Source: Clostridia bacterium
GTDB lineage: Bacteria; Bacillota; Clostridia; Peptostreptococcales; Acidaminobacteraceae
DNA length: 64,000 nucleotides
Direction: 5' to 3'
Assembly: GCA_014859095.1 (NCBI GenBank)
Contig: JACUUV010000005.1
Location: forward strand, 44,065-108,064
Position 1 is the first letter of the stretch, and each line of letters starts with the position of its first letter. The position numbers were made by a program, and so were the translations under genes. This document shows positions 8,653 through 17,907 of this stretch, in pieces. The notes beneath the pieces are model-generated. The model did no database searches and had not been told where the DNA came from. It worked only from the letters and a program-made list of their open reading frames with translations.

Positions 8653-10536
8653 TTATTTTATTAATATACGTGTGTTTTCAATACGTTTGGTTAAGTTCTC
8701 CCTATCAAAATGTTCAAGTATTTCTACACTCGCCTTCCGGGAAATATCAAGTAAATCCCTGAATTCGGCAACAGCAAGAAATTCATGTTTTTCAAAATGA
8801 TCCAATAAGCTTTTTCTGCACTTGGAATATGCATTCTTCGATAAAACGGCTTCTTCACTAATTTTAACAAGAATTTCACTATTAATCAAATGATATAATA
8901 ATTCTTCCTGTAGTTTTTTAGGATCGTTTTGAATGATGAGTTCATTGATGGCTGTCGGTTTAAGATCATTTTTTGTGACTTGTTGGATCTGTCTGTCCAT
9001 TATGTTCTTTTCACGAACACTATATTGAACCTTATGGTTAGGATCTTTGACCAACTGTCCTGTGATTTCAATCTTTTTCTCGTCTACAAGTTTAGATATG
9101 ATCTCACCATAATCCCCTTTTGAGATAGTATTGAACTTCAAAATGTGATTCAACTTCGACCGAAGTGTCTCACGGTCCATACCCGAGCGGAGTGCATTAT
9201 CTTTATGAAACTCCATCAAAATGGTCATGAACTGATTTTCAACCATCAGCCACCATTTTACTGTTGCATAAGAGTTTTCAGACATTCTTAAAAGTTCGCC
9301 ATTTTGGATGAGACGTTCAAAGGCATTCATGCATTGTTCCATAGTGAAAGGTAAACTATGATAAATCTCATCTTTTATTTCAAAGGGTTGGTCAATATTC
9401 TCAAGTATTTTAAGCACTTCTTCATCTACACTAGAATCCGCATCGGAAAGAGCATGCTTTTTCGCAAGTGTATTGACGATTCTTCCCCCACCCAATGTGA
9501 TGACCGGCGAGAAGTTTCGAATTATGATAGGATCATTGATTTTACAAAATAATGGCGATTCAAGTCTTAATTGAACAATGAGTTCCTCATTTTCTCCGAT
9601 AGATTTCTGATCCTTGATTGCGATTCTGCATAGAATCTCACGAGTTCCATGATATAATCGCAAACGTTGCCAATGTTTGATCGGTGCATCAATATCAACA
9701 TCTGTCTTTAGACGGACATCAACGATTTGAGTTTTCCTCATCTGATCGGAGGATGAAAGAACATCTCCACGTTCAATGTACTCCTTATCCACAGCGAGAT
9801 TAAGAGCCACTCTTTGTCCGAAACTTGCTTCTTCAACATTTTCACCATGCACTTGAATGCCTTTGACTCGAATATCTCTGTTAGATGGATAATGTTTGAT
9901 GATCTCACCTACACGGATTTTGCCTTCTATCAAAGTACCTGTCACTACCGTTCCGTGACCTTTCATAGAAAATACACGATCTACAGAAAGTCGTGACGAT
10001 GTATGAGTCACCTCCGTGTCAATGTCGATCATATAGGATTCCAGAGTTTCAACTAGGGCTCTCTTGCAATTATCATCTTTTATAGAGTATTCAACAATTG
10101 GCGCACCCGCCATAAAAGTATCCTGTAAAATGTCATGGATTTCCGCTTTTTTATATTCGATATCTTCTTTAGTGACAAGATCGCATTTGGTGATTACAAC
10201 AATTCCTTTTTTGACGTTCAAGTGGGATAATATATTCAAATGTTCATATGTTTGAGGTTTAAAACCTTCATCTGCAGCGACAACGAGCATGACAACGTCC
10301 ATTCCCATCGCGCCGGCCAACATGCTCTTTACGAATCTCTCGTGTCCTGGGACATCCACAAAGCTTATGAGTTGCTGATCATTCAGTCTCAAGTAAGCAA
10401 ATCCCAATTCGATTGTAATGCCTCTACGCTTTTCATCTGCAAGACGATCGGCATCGATTCCTGTCAGATGCTTGACCAACGATGTCTTTCCATGATCGAT
10501 ATGACCAGCGGTTCCTACGACTAAAGTATCACGCAT
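8653..10536 (-). CDS. selB: Selenocysteine-specific elongation factor SelB
   Basis: SelB is the GTPase that carries Sec-tRNA(Sec) to UGA codons marked by a SECIS hairpin. The start is MRDTLVVG (27th residue of the track ORF), preceded by GGGAGGT and overlapping the selA stop by 8 bp. G motifs are visible: GHIDHGKT, the switch II DVPGHE and TKCD. Domains II and III of the EF-Tu type follow. The C-terminal ~250 residues form winged-helix repeats that bind the SECIS element. The 627-residue length is normal for bacterial SelB. The overlap implies translational coupling to selA. Confidence 0.97.
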   Translation of the reverse strand: MRDTLVVGTAGHIDHGKTSLVKHLTGIDADRLADEKRRGITIELGFAYLRLNDQQLISFVDVPGHERFVKSMLAGAMGMDVVMLVVAADEGFKPQTYEHLNILSHLNVKKGIVVITKCDLVTKEDIEYKKAEIHDILQDTFMAGAPIVEYSIKDDNCKRALVETLESYMIDIDTEVTHTSSRLSVDRVFSMKGHGTVVTGTLIEGKIRVGEIIKHYPSNRDIRVKGIQVHGENVEEASFGQRVALNLAVDKEYIERGDVLSSSDQMRKTQIVDVRLKTDVDIDAPIKHWQRLRLYHGTREILCRIAIKDQKSIGENEELIVQLRLESPLFCKINDPIIIRNFSPVITLGGGRIVNTLAKKHALSDADSSVDEEVLKILENIDQPFEIKDEIYHSLPFTMEQCMNAFERLIQNGELLRMSENSYATVKWWLMVENQFMTILMEFHKDNALRSGMDRETLRSKLNHILKFNTISKGDYGEIISKLVDEKKIEITGQLVKDPNHKVQYSVREKNIMDRQIQQVTKNDLKPTAINELIIQNDPKKLQEELLYHLINSEILVKISEEAVLSKNAYSKCRKSLLDHFEKHEFLAVAEFRDLLDISRKASVEILEHFDRENLTKRIENTRILIK

Positions 10537-11929
10537 GAGGACCTCCCGATACTGCGAATTCGATACCACTGACCAAATCTTCGAATTCGTATTCTGAAAT
10601 GGTTCTGAAATCAAAAATCAATTGATCATCAATGATCATTGCGATAATTGGAATAGCATAATTTCTTAACTGGATTTGAACTTTGTTCACAGACTTGTCG
10701 TGCTTCAAACAAATGCCATACGACGGCAATCTTTCAAGTGGCAAAGCGCCACCTCCCACTTCAGAAGTCGTATCAACACCACTGACCTTGACACCATGAA
10801 GTGAAAGACGATGTTCATAAGTCTCGATGAATTTTGAAACCTTTACCTTGATTTCCTGCTGTGAAAGCACGAGCATTTTTAGTGTTGGAATATGCTGCGC
10901 GGCAAATATGGGGTTAAAATAGAGATTTAATGTCCTGTCGATTATTGCCAATGAAAACTTGTCGATTCTGAACGCTCTCAACAACTGATTTTTTTTGATG
11001 GAGTCGATGTATCTCTTTTTTCCGATGATGAATCCTGCTTGTGCTCCACCGAACAATTTATCCCCCGAAAATGAAAGAATGTCGATTCCCTTTGCAATAG
11101 CATCCTGGACCAATGGTTCACTCGCAAATCCATAAGGTGTGAGGTCCACAATCAGTCCACTTCCCAGGTCCTCGTATAAAGGAATCTCATTAAGAGATCC
11201 AAGTTCGATGAGTTCCGACGCATCAACCGATGAGGTGAAACCTAGAATTTTATAATTGCTGGTATGGACTTTCATAAGCAATCCGGTGTTTTCATTGATT
11301 GAATTTACATAGTCCTTTAAATGGGTCTTATTGGTGGTGCCCACTTCACATAACATTGAATTACTGGCTTTCATCACATCAGGCACTCTAAATGATCCAC
11401 CGATTTCAACCAGTTCCCCACGTGACACTATGACTTCTTTATTTTGAGCGAACGTGTTGAGAACCAGCATGACAGCTGCCGCATTGTTATTGACAATCAG
11501 TGCGGCTTCAGCTCCGGTAATGGAACAAATCTTATCTTCGATATGTTGATAACGTATGCCTCTTCTTCCTGTCTCTACATCATATTCCAATGTGTTGTAA
11601 TGCGTCATCAGCGGAATCACTTCTTCAGCAATGGCTTCCGAAATAACAGCCCTCCCCAGGTTGGTGTGTAAGACTATGCCAGTTCCATTTATGACACGTT
11701 TAAATGTGGATTGAATCTTATTGTCAAGTTCGAATTCAATTTGTCGTAATAGGTCTGAACTCTCAAAAGTTTCAATTTGTCCAGATTGAATTTTCAATCT
11801 GAATTGATCCAAAACTTTTTCAATATTTGCTTTTAGATGGACGTTATCAAACCTGAGTTTATAGTGGTCTGACAAATCATTCAACAAAATATCCATTTTG
11901 GGTATTTTTCGTAATAAATTATTTTTCAT
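10529..11929 (-). CDS. selA: L-seryl-tRNA(Sec) selenium transferase SelA
   Basis: SelA is a PLP enzyme that converts Ser-tRNA(Sec) to Sec-tRNA(Sec) using selenophosphate. The 466-residue length fits the family. Diagnostic segments include VINGTGIVLHTNLGRA, RRGIRYQHIE and the PLP-lysine motif SFSGDKLFGGAQAG. The ATG follows an AAGGAAGG site. The gene lies 18 bp downstream of selD and overlaps selB, forming selD-selA-selB in order of transcription, so the whole pathway from selenide to decoding is encoded together. Confidence 0.97.
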   Translation of the reverse strand: MKNNLLRKIPKMDILLNDLSDHYKLRFDNVHLKANIEKVLDQFRLKIQSGQIETFESSDLLRQIEFELDNKIQSTFKRVINGTGIVLHTNLGRAVISEAIAEEVIPLMTHYNTLEYDVETGRRGIRYQHIEDKICSITGAEAALIVNNNAAAVMLVLNTFAQNKEVIVSRGELVEIGGSFRVPDVMKASNSMLCEVGTTNKTHLKDYVNSINENTGLLMKVHTSNYKILGFTSSVDASELIELGSLNEIPLYEDLGSGLIVDLTPYGFASEPLVQDAIAKGIDILSFSGDKLFGGAQAGFIIGKKRYIDSIKKNQLLRAFRIDKFSLAIIDRTLNLYFNPIFAAQHIPTLKMLVLSQQEIKVKVSKFIETYEHRLSLHGVKVSGVDTTSEVGGGALPLERLPSYGICLKHDKSVNKVQIQLRNYAIPIIAMIIDDQLIFDFRTISEYEFEDLVSGIEFAVSGGPHA

Positions 11930-11947
11930 AGCCTTCCTTCTTTATGA

Positions 11948-12985
11948 CTAGAATACTTTGACGTATTTGGATTCGAACTCAACCACTTTACCAATGATTG
12001 AGTATGAAAAGGTATTGTTTATTTCCAGAGCACGTACAATCTCCTCAGCTTCTGATTCAGGAACCGAAACAAGTAAACCGCCAGATGTCTGTGGGTCACA
12101 GAAGAGATCATAGTAAACTTCTTGAATTTCCTGAGAAATTTCAAGGAATCTTGACACGTGGGACTGATTCTTGTAAGCTCCTGCAGGAATGATTCCCATC
12201 TCGGCGAGAGGGATGGCTTCCTTGATGATTGGCACTTTCAAGTGATCAATTTCTATTGATACATTACTGCCTTTGGCCATTTCAAGAGCATGTCCAAGTA
12301 GTCCAAAACCTGTGATATCAGTACATGCGTGCACTGTGTGATTGACGAGGACTTCATATGCAGACTTGTTGAGGCCGGCCATTATAGCAGTGATATATCT
12401 CAAAGTTTCAGGTTCCAACATATTTTCTTTGAGAGCGGTTGTCAGAACACCCGTTCCAATCGGCTTAGTCAATATCAGGACATCTCCTGCTTTTGCGCCG
12501 ACATTGGCCCATACTTTTAATGGTGAAACAAGTCCACTCACCGACAATCCATATTTTGGTTCGTTATCTTCGATGGAATGTCCTCCAACGAGCAATGCAC
12601 CGGCTTCCTTGACTTTATCAGCTCCACCTTTCAATATCTCCTTGAGAATTAACGGAGAAAGACAATTGGGAAAACCGACAATGTTCAGTGCCAGTACCGG
12701 TTTGCCTCCCATGGCATAAACGTCACTCAGTGCATTTGCAGCTGCAATCTGTCCAAAATCATAGGGATCATCAACAATTGGTGTAAAAAAATCCAGCGTT
12801 TGAATCAACGCTTGATCTTCATTCAATTTATAGACAGCAGCATCATCAGAAGATTCAAAACCAACAAGCAATTTTTCATCTTCAAATTTTGGTAAATCGC
12901 ACAAAACTTGTGCGAGGGTCTCAGGACCAATTTTAGCGGCTCATCCAGCGCTCGTTGTATATTCTGTCAGTTTTATGAATGACAT
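11948..12985 (-). CDS. selD: Selenide, water dikinase SelD; a selenoprotein with in-frame UGA
   Basis: SelD makes selenophosphate from selenide and ATP. The track ORF begins at residue 28 because codon 15 is UGA. Reading upstream in the same frame gives ATG at 12985 with GAGGAGG at the right distance, then residues [14 protein letters not shown], then UGA, then [13 protein letters not shown]. The UGA falls exactly at the catalytic Cys/Sec of the family (GxGC/UxxK), so it is read as selenocysteine. The total is 345 residues, the usual family length. The remaining sequence has the expected AIRS motifs: [30 protein letters not shown] and DPQTSGGLL. It is the first gene of selDAB. tRNA-Sec in the same window supports the recoding. 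Confidence 0.95.
12917..12943 (-). promoter_or_regulatory. Sec UGA codon and candidate bacterial SECIS of selD
   Basis: The UGA codon at 12943-12941 is followed 12 bases later by a short hairpin, GGUC-CUGA-GACC, with a perfect 4-bp stem. Bacterial SECIS elements lie within the coding region soon after the UGA and are bound by SelB. The stem is short and the loop differs from the E. coli consensus, so this element is a prediction; the UGA assignment itself is much firmer. Confidence 0.6.
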
Positions 12986-13020
12986 TGATCCACCTCCTCA
13001 TCTATTTGTAGTTAACATTA

Positions 13021-13026
13021 ATTATA
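13021..13026 (-). promoter_or_regulatory. Candidate -10 box for the selDAB operon
   Basis: A perfect TATAAT lies on the minus strand about 35 bp upstream of the selD start. The -35 region is weak. Position and match make it the best candidate promoter for selDAB. Confidence 0.45.
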
Positions 13027-13042
13027 CCATCATTTGATTTAA

Positions 13043-13408
13043 TTATTTGGAATTTTCGAGAATTCCTTCGAGCTTTTTCTCCCCTATTCCTTTGATCTCA
13101 ATTAGTTCATAAAATGAACTCAGCTCCCTGTTTTCTCGGATATATTCGATGATAGAACTGGCAGTGACATCGCCAATGCCTTTGAAATGTTTGAGTTGTT
13201 CCACAGAAAGTTGATTAAATTCATCCAAACTATAATAGACTTGATCAACGGGATCATAAACCATGGAAATGGTATCTTGGGAATACATCTCTTTTTGAGG
13301 CTGGTCCACATTGATTTCTCTTTTGATATAGCTAGGTTCGTATCCGTATGATCGGATTAAAATAATCAGAATGATCATAATCGCCCATATATATTTGAAA
13401 TATTTCAC
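13043..13408 (-). CDS. ComEA-like helix-hairpin-helix protein
   Basis: This is a 121-residue protein with an N-terminal membrane anchor (residues ~5-20) and a C-terminal pair of helix-hairpin-helix motifs, FKGIGDVTASSIIEYI and IKGIGEKKLEGIL. The HhH pair resembles that of the DNA receptor ComEA, which binds incoming DNA at the cell surface. It lacks the SLBB part of the longer ComEA form, and no competence genes are next to it, so uptake function is not shown. The start codon is GTG with AGGAGG upstream. It is divergent from dacF. Confidence 0.75.
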   Translation of the reverse strand: MKYFKYIWAIMIILIILIRSYGYEPSYIKREINVDQPQKEMYSQDTISMVYDPVDQVYYSLDEFNQLSVEQLKHFKGIGDVTASSIIEYIRENRELSSFYELIEIKGIGEKKLEGILENSK

Positions 13409-13514
13409 AAAACCTCCTATATATTACCATATATTTGTTTGATTATAACACATTTTGGGGTTCCCACAACCCTCTCTTTTCATTATAATATAAATAACAA
13501 CCGAGGAGGACACT

Positions 13515-14816
13515 ATGAAGTATTTCACGACACTAGGGTTATTTTTTCTGATTTTATTTATGATTAACACTCCTACATTTTCTGAGATTGATCTGATAGC
13601 TGATGGTGCAATAATCATCAATGCCGAAACAGGGCAAATTCTTTATTCCAAAAATGAACACACACCACTTTTTCCTGCCAGCACCACAAAAATATTGACT
13701 GCAATTATAATACTGGAAGATATGAATTTACTCGATACCATTGTTGTCGATCCTGAATCTCCTTATGCCGGAGGCAGTCACATTGCACTCGAACCTGGTG
13801 AAGAAGTAACCGTTGAACAATTGCTGTATTCTTTGTTGATTGCAAGTGCCAATGATGCTGCTGAGGTCTTGGCGAGAAAGCACTCTGGATCAATAGAGGC
13901 CTTCTCTGAAGTCATGAATGCCAGAGCCGCTGAAATGGGTGCCTTGAGTTCAAACTTTGCAAACCCGCACGGTTTGCATAACAAAGATCACATCTCAACA
14001 GCATATGACCTTGCTATCATTGCACAATACGCCATGAAAAATAATACATTTAGAACTATCATTAAAACAAAACGTTATGAAATTCCACCTACAAATAGAA
14101 AAACAGAAACAAGGTATTTGAACAGTACAAATAGTCTGTATCAAGGTATAGCAGGCTCAACCCAAATAATTGATGTGAATGGCGAACGTGTCCCTATCGC
14201 TTACGAATTCGCCGATGGCATCAAGCGCGGATACACACCAGAGGCTCAATTTTGCTTTGTGGGCTCAGCAACGAAAGATGGCAGACAATTTATCACAGCT
14301 GTGTTAAAATCCCAAAGCACTGCCATGTACGAAGATACTCGCAAAATGATGGATTACGCTTTTTCAGGAACCACGAAGCATCTGATCGCCAAATCTGGAG
14401 ATCCTGCAAAGACACTTACACTTTCGAATAAAAAACAGACTTCCGTAACATCAATATACGCCGAGTCCGTTTCCATAGATTTACCCAATGATTATAAGCT
14501 CGAAGATATAGAGTCCAGAGAACTGATATCGAGTCATATTGAATTGCCACTTAAGAAAGGTGAATTCATGGGCACCAAGGAATTCTATCTGAATGATGCA
14601 TTACTGCACCAAGTTACTCTTGTTTCAGACGACAATTACATCGGGGAGGATTTGCTGAATGACATAACTCAATTCTTTTCCACCGAAAAAAGGTCTTGGA
14701 GTGTGGTTTTGGTCAAAATTCTACTTGCAATCCTTTTGTGGAGAACCATTATGACGATGTACAGAATCAACAAACTCAAAAGAAGACAACATCAGAAAAA
14801 AACCAGACTTGGATAA
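13515..14816 (+). CDS. D-alanyl-D-alanine carboxypeptidase (DacF/PBP5-like) with altered KTG box
   Basis: This is a low-molecular-weight penicillin-binding protein that trims the terminal D-Ala of peptidoglycan stem peptides. A signal peptide is followed by the serine motif PASTTKI (SxxK) and the SAND (SxN) box. The third motif is normally KTG, but here it reads IKRGYTPEA, so Thr is replaced by Arg (codon CGC). About 20 residues are also inserted just before it. A C-terminal beta-rich domain and a membrane anchor with a basic tail (about 395-433) complete the protein. The ATG follows GAGGAGG. Whether the altered triad leaves activity intact is unclear. Confidence 0.88.
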   Translation: MKYFTTLGLFFLILFMINTPTFSEIDLIADGAIIINAETGQILYSKNEHTPLFPASTTKILTAIIILEDMNLLDTIVVDPESPYAGGSHIALEPGEEVTVEQLLYSLLIASANDAAEVLARKHSGSIEAFSEVMNARAAEMGALSSNFANPHGLHNKDHISTAYDLAIIAQYAMKNNTFRTIIKTKRYEIPPTNRKTETRYLNSTNSLYQGIAGSTQIIDVNGERVPIAYEFADGIKRGYTPEAQFCFVGSATKDGRQFITAVLKSQSTAMYEDTRKMMDYAFSGTTKHLIAKSGDPAKTLTLSNKKQTSVTSIYAESVSIDLPNDYKLEDIESRELISSHIELPLKKGEFMGTKEFYLNDALLHQVTLVSDDNYIGEDLLNDITQFFSTEKRSWSVVLVKILLAILLWRTIMTMYRINKLKRRQHQKKTRLG

Positions 14817-14824
14817 GTCTGGTT
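14798..14824. terminator. Terminator between dacF-like gene and ridA
   Basis: The arms AACCAGACTT / AAGTCTGGTT enclose a 4-base loop, with A- and T-runs on either side. It overlaps the end of the carboxypeptidase gene and can act for both convergent genes. Confidence 0.85.
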
Positions 14825-14829
14825 TTTGA

Positions 14830-15219
14830 TTATAAGTCTGTAACTTTGTAAGCGATCATCTCGATTTCCACTTCAGCGAGCAAGGGGAGATTAGCTACCT
14901 CAAATGCCGCCCTCGCGGGTTTGTGATCTGTGAAATATTCAGAATAAACACTATTCATATCCGCAAATTGCTTGATGTCGGCCAAAAATACGGTTACCTT
15001 GACTACATCGTTCAGTGTTGCTCCGGCAGCTTCAATAATCGCCTTGGCATTCTCAAGAGATTGTCTTGTCGATACCTTGATGTCCCCTTTGATCAATTCC
15101 CCGTTTTCAGGATTGATTGGCAATTGTCCCGATACATAAATGAAAGGGCCTGCTTTCATACCTTGTGAGTATGGTCCTACAGCAGCTGGTGCTTTTTCAG
15201 TTGCAATTGATTTCAACAT
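14830..15219 (-). CDS. ridA: RidA family enamine/imine deaminase
   Basis: RidA proteins hydrolyse reactive enamines and imines released by PLP enzymes, protecting cellular targets. The 129-residue length, [23 protein letters not shown] and the substrate-binding arginine in KPARAAFEV match the family well. GGAGG lies upstream of the ATG. It starts 13 bp after the YheO-like regulator gene, suggesting cotranscription. Confidence 0.95.
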   Translation of the reverse strand: MLKSIATEKAPAAVGPYSQGMKAGPFIYVSGQLPINPENGELIKGDIKVSTRQSLENAKAIIEAAGATLNDVVKVTVFLADIKQFADMNSVYSEYFTDHKPARAAFEVANLPLLAEVEIEMIAYKVTDL

Positions 15220-15232
15220 AATACTTGTCCTC

Positions 15233-15874
15233 CTACTTTCCTTCTCTTATGCCATCTAAGTAATTGTATATCGTATAACGCGATACCTGAAGTGAGTTCG
15301 CGACGTAATCAATGGCACCTTTAATTAAAAATACGCCTTTATCCTCCAGATCCTTTACGATATTGACTTTCTCATCTTTTGTCAGATATATGACAGGGCG
15401 ACCAAATTTATGGATTGTGATCTCAACAATATCATAAAGAACGTCGTTCACCTTATTGATCTCACCAATCGCTTCAACTTCTTTTTCATCCACTTTACAG
15501 AGTTCATTGATCACGTTTCTGGCACTGAGCATATCAGTGATATCAAAGTTGATGCACATGCACCCTATTATTTCATTGTCAAAATTTCTTATGAAGGTCG
15601 TTGTGGATTTGAGTTCTCTTCCTAAAGTGCTTTTGCCGGTATAATTATAGACATCATGTCCATCTTGATGTTTGTTGATTTTATTAAGTATCGAGTCTGT
15701 CATTGATGTTTCAATAGTTCTCCCTGTCACATGTCCATTGAAAATGGCCACAATGGATTGCTCCATATTGCTGAAGTCATGAATGACCACTTCGCAATTG
15801 GAACCAAATGTCTCTGAAACCCCTTTAGCTATGGGAATTAATTTTTCTAAGATTGGATGAACAGATTTTTCCAC
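15233..15874 (-). CDS. YheO/DauR-like PAS-HTH transcriptional regulator
   Basis: The protein has an N-terminal YheO-type PAS domain (about residues 8-120, including [11 protein letters not shown] and [10 protein letters not shown]) and a C-terminal helix-turn-helix ([19 protein letters not shown]). Family members such as DauR control amino-acid catabolism, and pairing with ridA is common. The start is a GTG preceded by AAGGAG. The gene lies 19 bp downstream of rsfS, so it may be read from the ribosome-assembly operon. Its ligand is unknown. Confidence 0.88.
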   Translation of the reverse strand: MEKSVHPILEKLIPIAKGVSETFGSNCEVVIHDFSNMEQSIVAIFNGHVTGRTIETSMTDSILNKINKHQDGHDVYNYTGKSTLGRELKSTTTFIRNFDNEIIGCMCINFDITDMLSARNVINELCKVDEKEVEAIGEINKVNDVLYDIVEITIHKFGRPVIYLTKDEKVNIVKDLEDKGVFLIKGAIDYVANSLQVSRYTIYNYLDGIREGK

Positions 15875-15893
15875 AAAATACTCCTTTCAAAAT

Positions 15894-16232
15894 TCATTCT
15901 ATTGTAATGACTTCAGCATCATTCCATATACGTTCGAGTGAATAATATTGTCTCATGTCATTGCTGAATATGTGAACAACAATATCTCTGAAATCGAGTA
16001 AAAGCCATCCGCCTTGCTGCTTGCCTTCCTTATGCTTCAAATTGTATCCAAAATCCTTCTCAAGATAATCGGATAGTGCATTCATATGCGTCGAGGAAGT
16101 ACCTGTGGCAATTATAAAATAATCGGCAATGGAACTGATGCCTTTTACTGAAAGTATGACAATATCCTGTGCCTTCTTATTACTGAGAATATCTGCCATT
16201 TTATAGACTTGTTGGGTTATATGATCCGCCAT
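15894..16232 (-). CDS. rsfS: Ribosomal silencing factor RsfS
   Basis: RsfS binds L14 on the 50S subunit and blocks subunit joining, lowering translation in starvation. The 112 residues match the family throughout, including DIVILSVKG, DYFIIATGTSSTHM, and GGWLLLDFRDIVVHIF. Its ATG shares one base with the stop codon of the nadD-yqeK gene (TGATG), indicating translational coupling. Confidence 0.95.
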   Translation of the reverse strand: MADHITQQVYKMADILSNKKAQDIVILSVKGISSIADYFIIATGTSSTHMNALSDYLEKDFGYNLKHKEGKQQGGWLLLDFRDIVVHIFSNDMRQYYSLERIWNDAEVITIE

Positions 16233-17413
16233 CAGAAGCTCCTTGTGATATGATCGATCATCTCATGAGTATAGCTGTGTATGCCACGCTTGTTTTCGTT
16301 GAGATAGGAATTGTTGAGTTCATAATACGCTATCATGGTCTGATCCAAATCCTCATATGCGAGGTGTCTCAGTTTTGACAAACCTTCAAAATTTCTGGAG
16401 GGTTCAATGATATCTGCTACATAAATGATTTTGGAAAGTGTACTCATATGTTTATTGCCATAAGTATGCCAACGTATGGCATTAAGAATGGATTCGTCGT
16501 AAATTCCAAAATATTGTCTCAAAAGCTCTGCTCCAACTTCACCGTGTGCGAGATTTGGATTTTTTTGAATACACGGATCAAAATAGACCGTGAAATTTTC
16601 AATATGCTTGAGCATGCTTTCTCTATCGATTTCTTTTGCGAAATCATGACATAATCCGGCAAACTCCGCTTTCAATGGATCGGCACCATATCGAACTGCC
16701 AGTTTGCGTGCCATTTTTGATGTTTCAATGGTATGTTCATACCTGTGCAAACTCAAATTACGTCTAAGATAATCTTTCAATAAATCATATTGTGGGTGAT
16801 GCGATTTGTATAGTCCTTTGCTTTCGATATAGGATTCAACGGATTCAGGTAAAAGATAACGGATGCTCTTCTCATCATTAACACGATTCCTTATTTCTGT
16901 TGAACTTATAGCAAGCGCTGGAATATAACATATTTCAATCTTAGCGTTGTAATCCGCTATCAATTGCTTGACTTTATCATTTAATTTGTCCAGATCCACT
17001 CCCGGCCTGGTAGCTCCTACAAAAGTGACAAGTTGAATCAACTCATCATAGTTCTTCCATGTATCAAGCAAAATAATCGCATCCGCACCAGTGATAAAAT
17101 ACAATTGATCCTTGGGTGAAAGCGATTCCTTCAAACGTTTTATCGTATCAATCGTATAAGTCGTCCCATTACGTTTGGTTTCAATATCAGAAACGTGGAA
17201 ATATGGGTTTGTAATGGTTGCAAGCCTGGTCATTTCCAATCTTTGCTCTTTATCTGCACTATTGGCATGTGCTTTATGGGGTGGTTTCCCTACTGGGATA
17301 AATAAAATTTCATCAAGAAAAAAACTCGTTCGAATTTGTTCGGCAAGCATGAGATGTCCATAATGAATTGGATCGAATGTACCTCCCATGATGCCGATTT
17401 TCTTTCCAGGCAT
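16232..17413 (-). CDS. nadD: Fused nicotinate-nucleotide adenylyltransferase (NadD) and YqeK HD-domain hydrolase
   Basis: Residues 1-200 are NadD, which adenylates nicotinate mononucleotide in NAD synthesis. It has the nucleotidyltransferase motif GGTFDPIHYGH and the C-terminal ISSTEIR. Residues ~205-393 are an HD phosphohydrolase of the YqeK type, with HRYEHTIE, LCHDFAKE and further His/Asp residues (HGEVGAELL, ADIIEPSR). YqeK proteins cleave diadenosine tetraphosphate. In many Firmicutes the two are adjacent separate genes; here the frame is continuous. The gene overlaps both neighbours by a single base (yhbY upstream, rsfS downstream). Confidence 0.95.
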   Translation of the reverse strand: MPGKKIGIMGGTFDPIHYGHLMLAEQIRTSFFLDEILFIPVGKPPHKAHANSADKEQRLEMTRLATITNPYFHVSDIETKRNGTTYTIDTIKRLKESLSPKDQLYFITGADAIILLDTWKNYDELIQLVTFVGATRPGVDLDKLNDKVKQLIADYNAKIEICYIPALAISSTEIRNRVNDEKSIRYLLPESVESYIESKGLYKSHHPQYDLLKDYLRRNLSLHRYEHTIETSKMARKLAVRYGADPLKAEFAGLCHDFAKEIDRESMLKHIENFTVYFDPCIQKNPNLAHGEVGAELLRQYFGIYDESILNAIRWHTYGNKHMSTLSKIIYVADIIEPSRNFEGLSKLRHLAYEDLDQTMIAYYELNNSYLNENKRGIHSYTHEMIDHITRSF

Positions 17414-17898
17414 TACTTGCTTCTTCCTCTTGTTCTTGATTTGTTGACACTTGAGTTATCAACTTTCTCCAATTTTTCTTTTCTTGCTTTCGAACGTTTG
17501 ACTTGAAGCGGTTTAGAAATTTTACCACCCTTTTTTGAAAGCTTTTCTTCTTTTTTGACCGGAACAGCCTTTTTTTGACGATTGATGTATACTCTTTTGT
17601 TGTCTGCACCAGGTATTTCAAGCATTGGATTGGTTCTAGATTGTCTGTATATGATGAATTTATGGCCGATGCACTGAACAAATTCAGCATCCAGAAGTTT
17701 TACAACTTCCAGTGCAACCTCCTGCGCATCCTCAGAACTGTTGTCAAGAACGTTGACTTTAACGAGTTCATGTAGATCAAGCAGTTCACTGAGTTGATTG
17801 ATAAATCCGTCAGAAACACCATCTTTACCTAGTTGTGCCAATGGCTTGAGCGAATGCGCAAGCCCTTTCAAATAACCTCTTTGTTTTCCTGTCAACAT
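17413..17898 (-). CDS. yhbY: YhbY/CRM-domain RNA-binding protein with basic tail
   Basis: The N-terminal ~95 residues form a CRM (YhbY) domain: LTGKQRGYLKGLAH, GKDGVSDGFINQL, and a C-terminal IGHKFIIYRQ. YhbY associates with pre-50S ribosomal particles. The remaining ~65 residues are an unusually long, lysine- and arginine-rich tail likely to bind RNA. The ATG follows GGAG. It lies 9 bp after obg and shares its stop base with nadD. Confidence 0.92.
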   Translation of the reverse strand: MLTGKQRGYLKGLAHSLKPLAQLGKDGVSDGFINQLSELLDLHELVKVNVLDNSSEDAQEVALEVVKLLDAEFVQCIGHKFIIYRQSRTNPMLEIPGADNKRVYINRQKKAVPVKKEEKLSKKGGKISKPLQVKRSKARKEKLEKVDNSSVNKSRTRGRSK

Positions 17899-17907
17899 AT
17901 TGTTCTC

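Noticed and set aside
12904-12985. selD as a truncated pseudogene
   Set aside because: The in-frame UGA is at the known Sec position, the upstream frame matches the family, and the Sec machinery is encoded nearby, so recoding is far more likely than decay.
17313-17690. 125-residue minus-strand ORF overlapping yhbY and nadD
   Set aside because: It is an out-of-frame reading of yhbY's lysine-rich tail and the nadD start; both real genes are certain.
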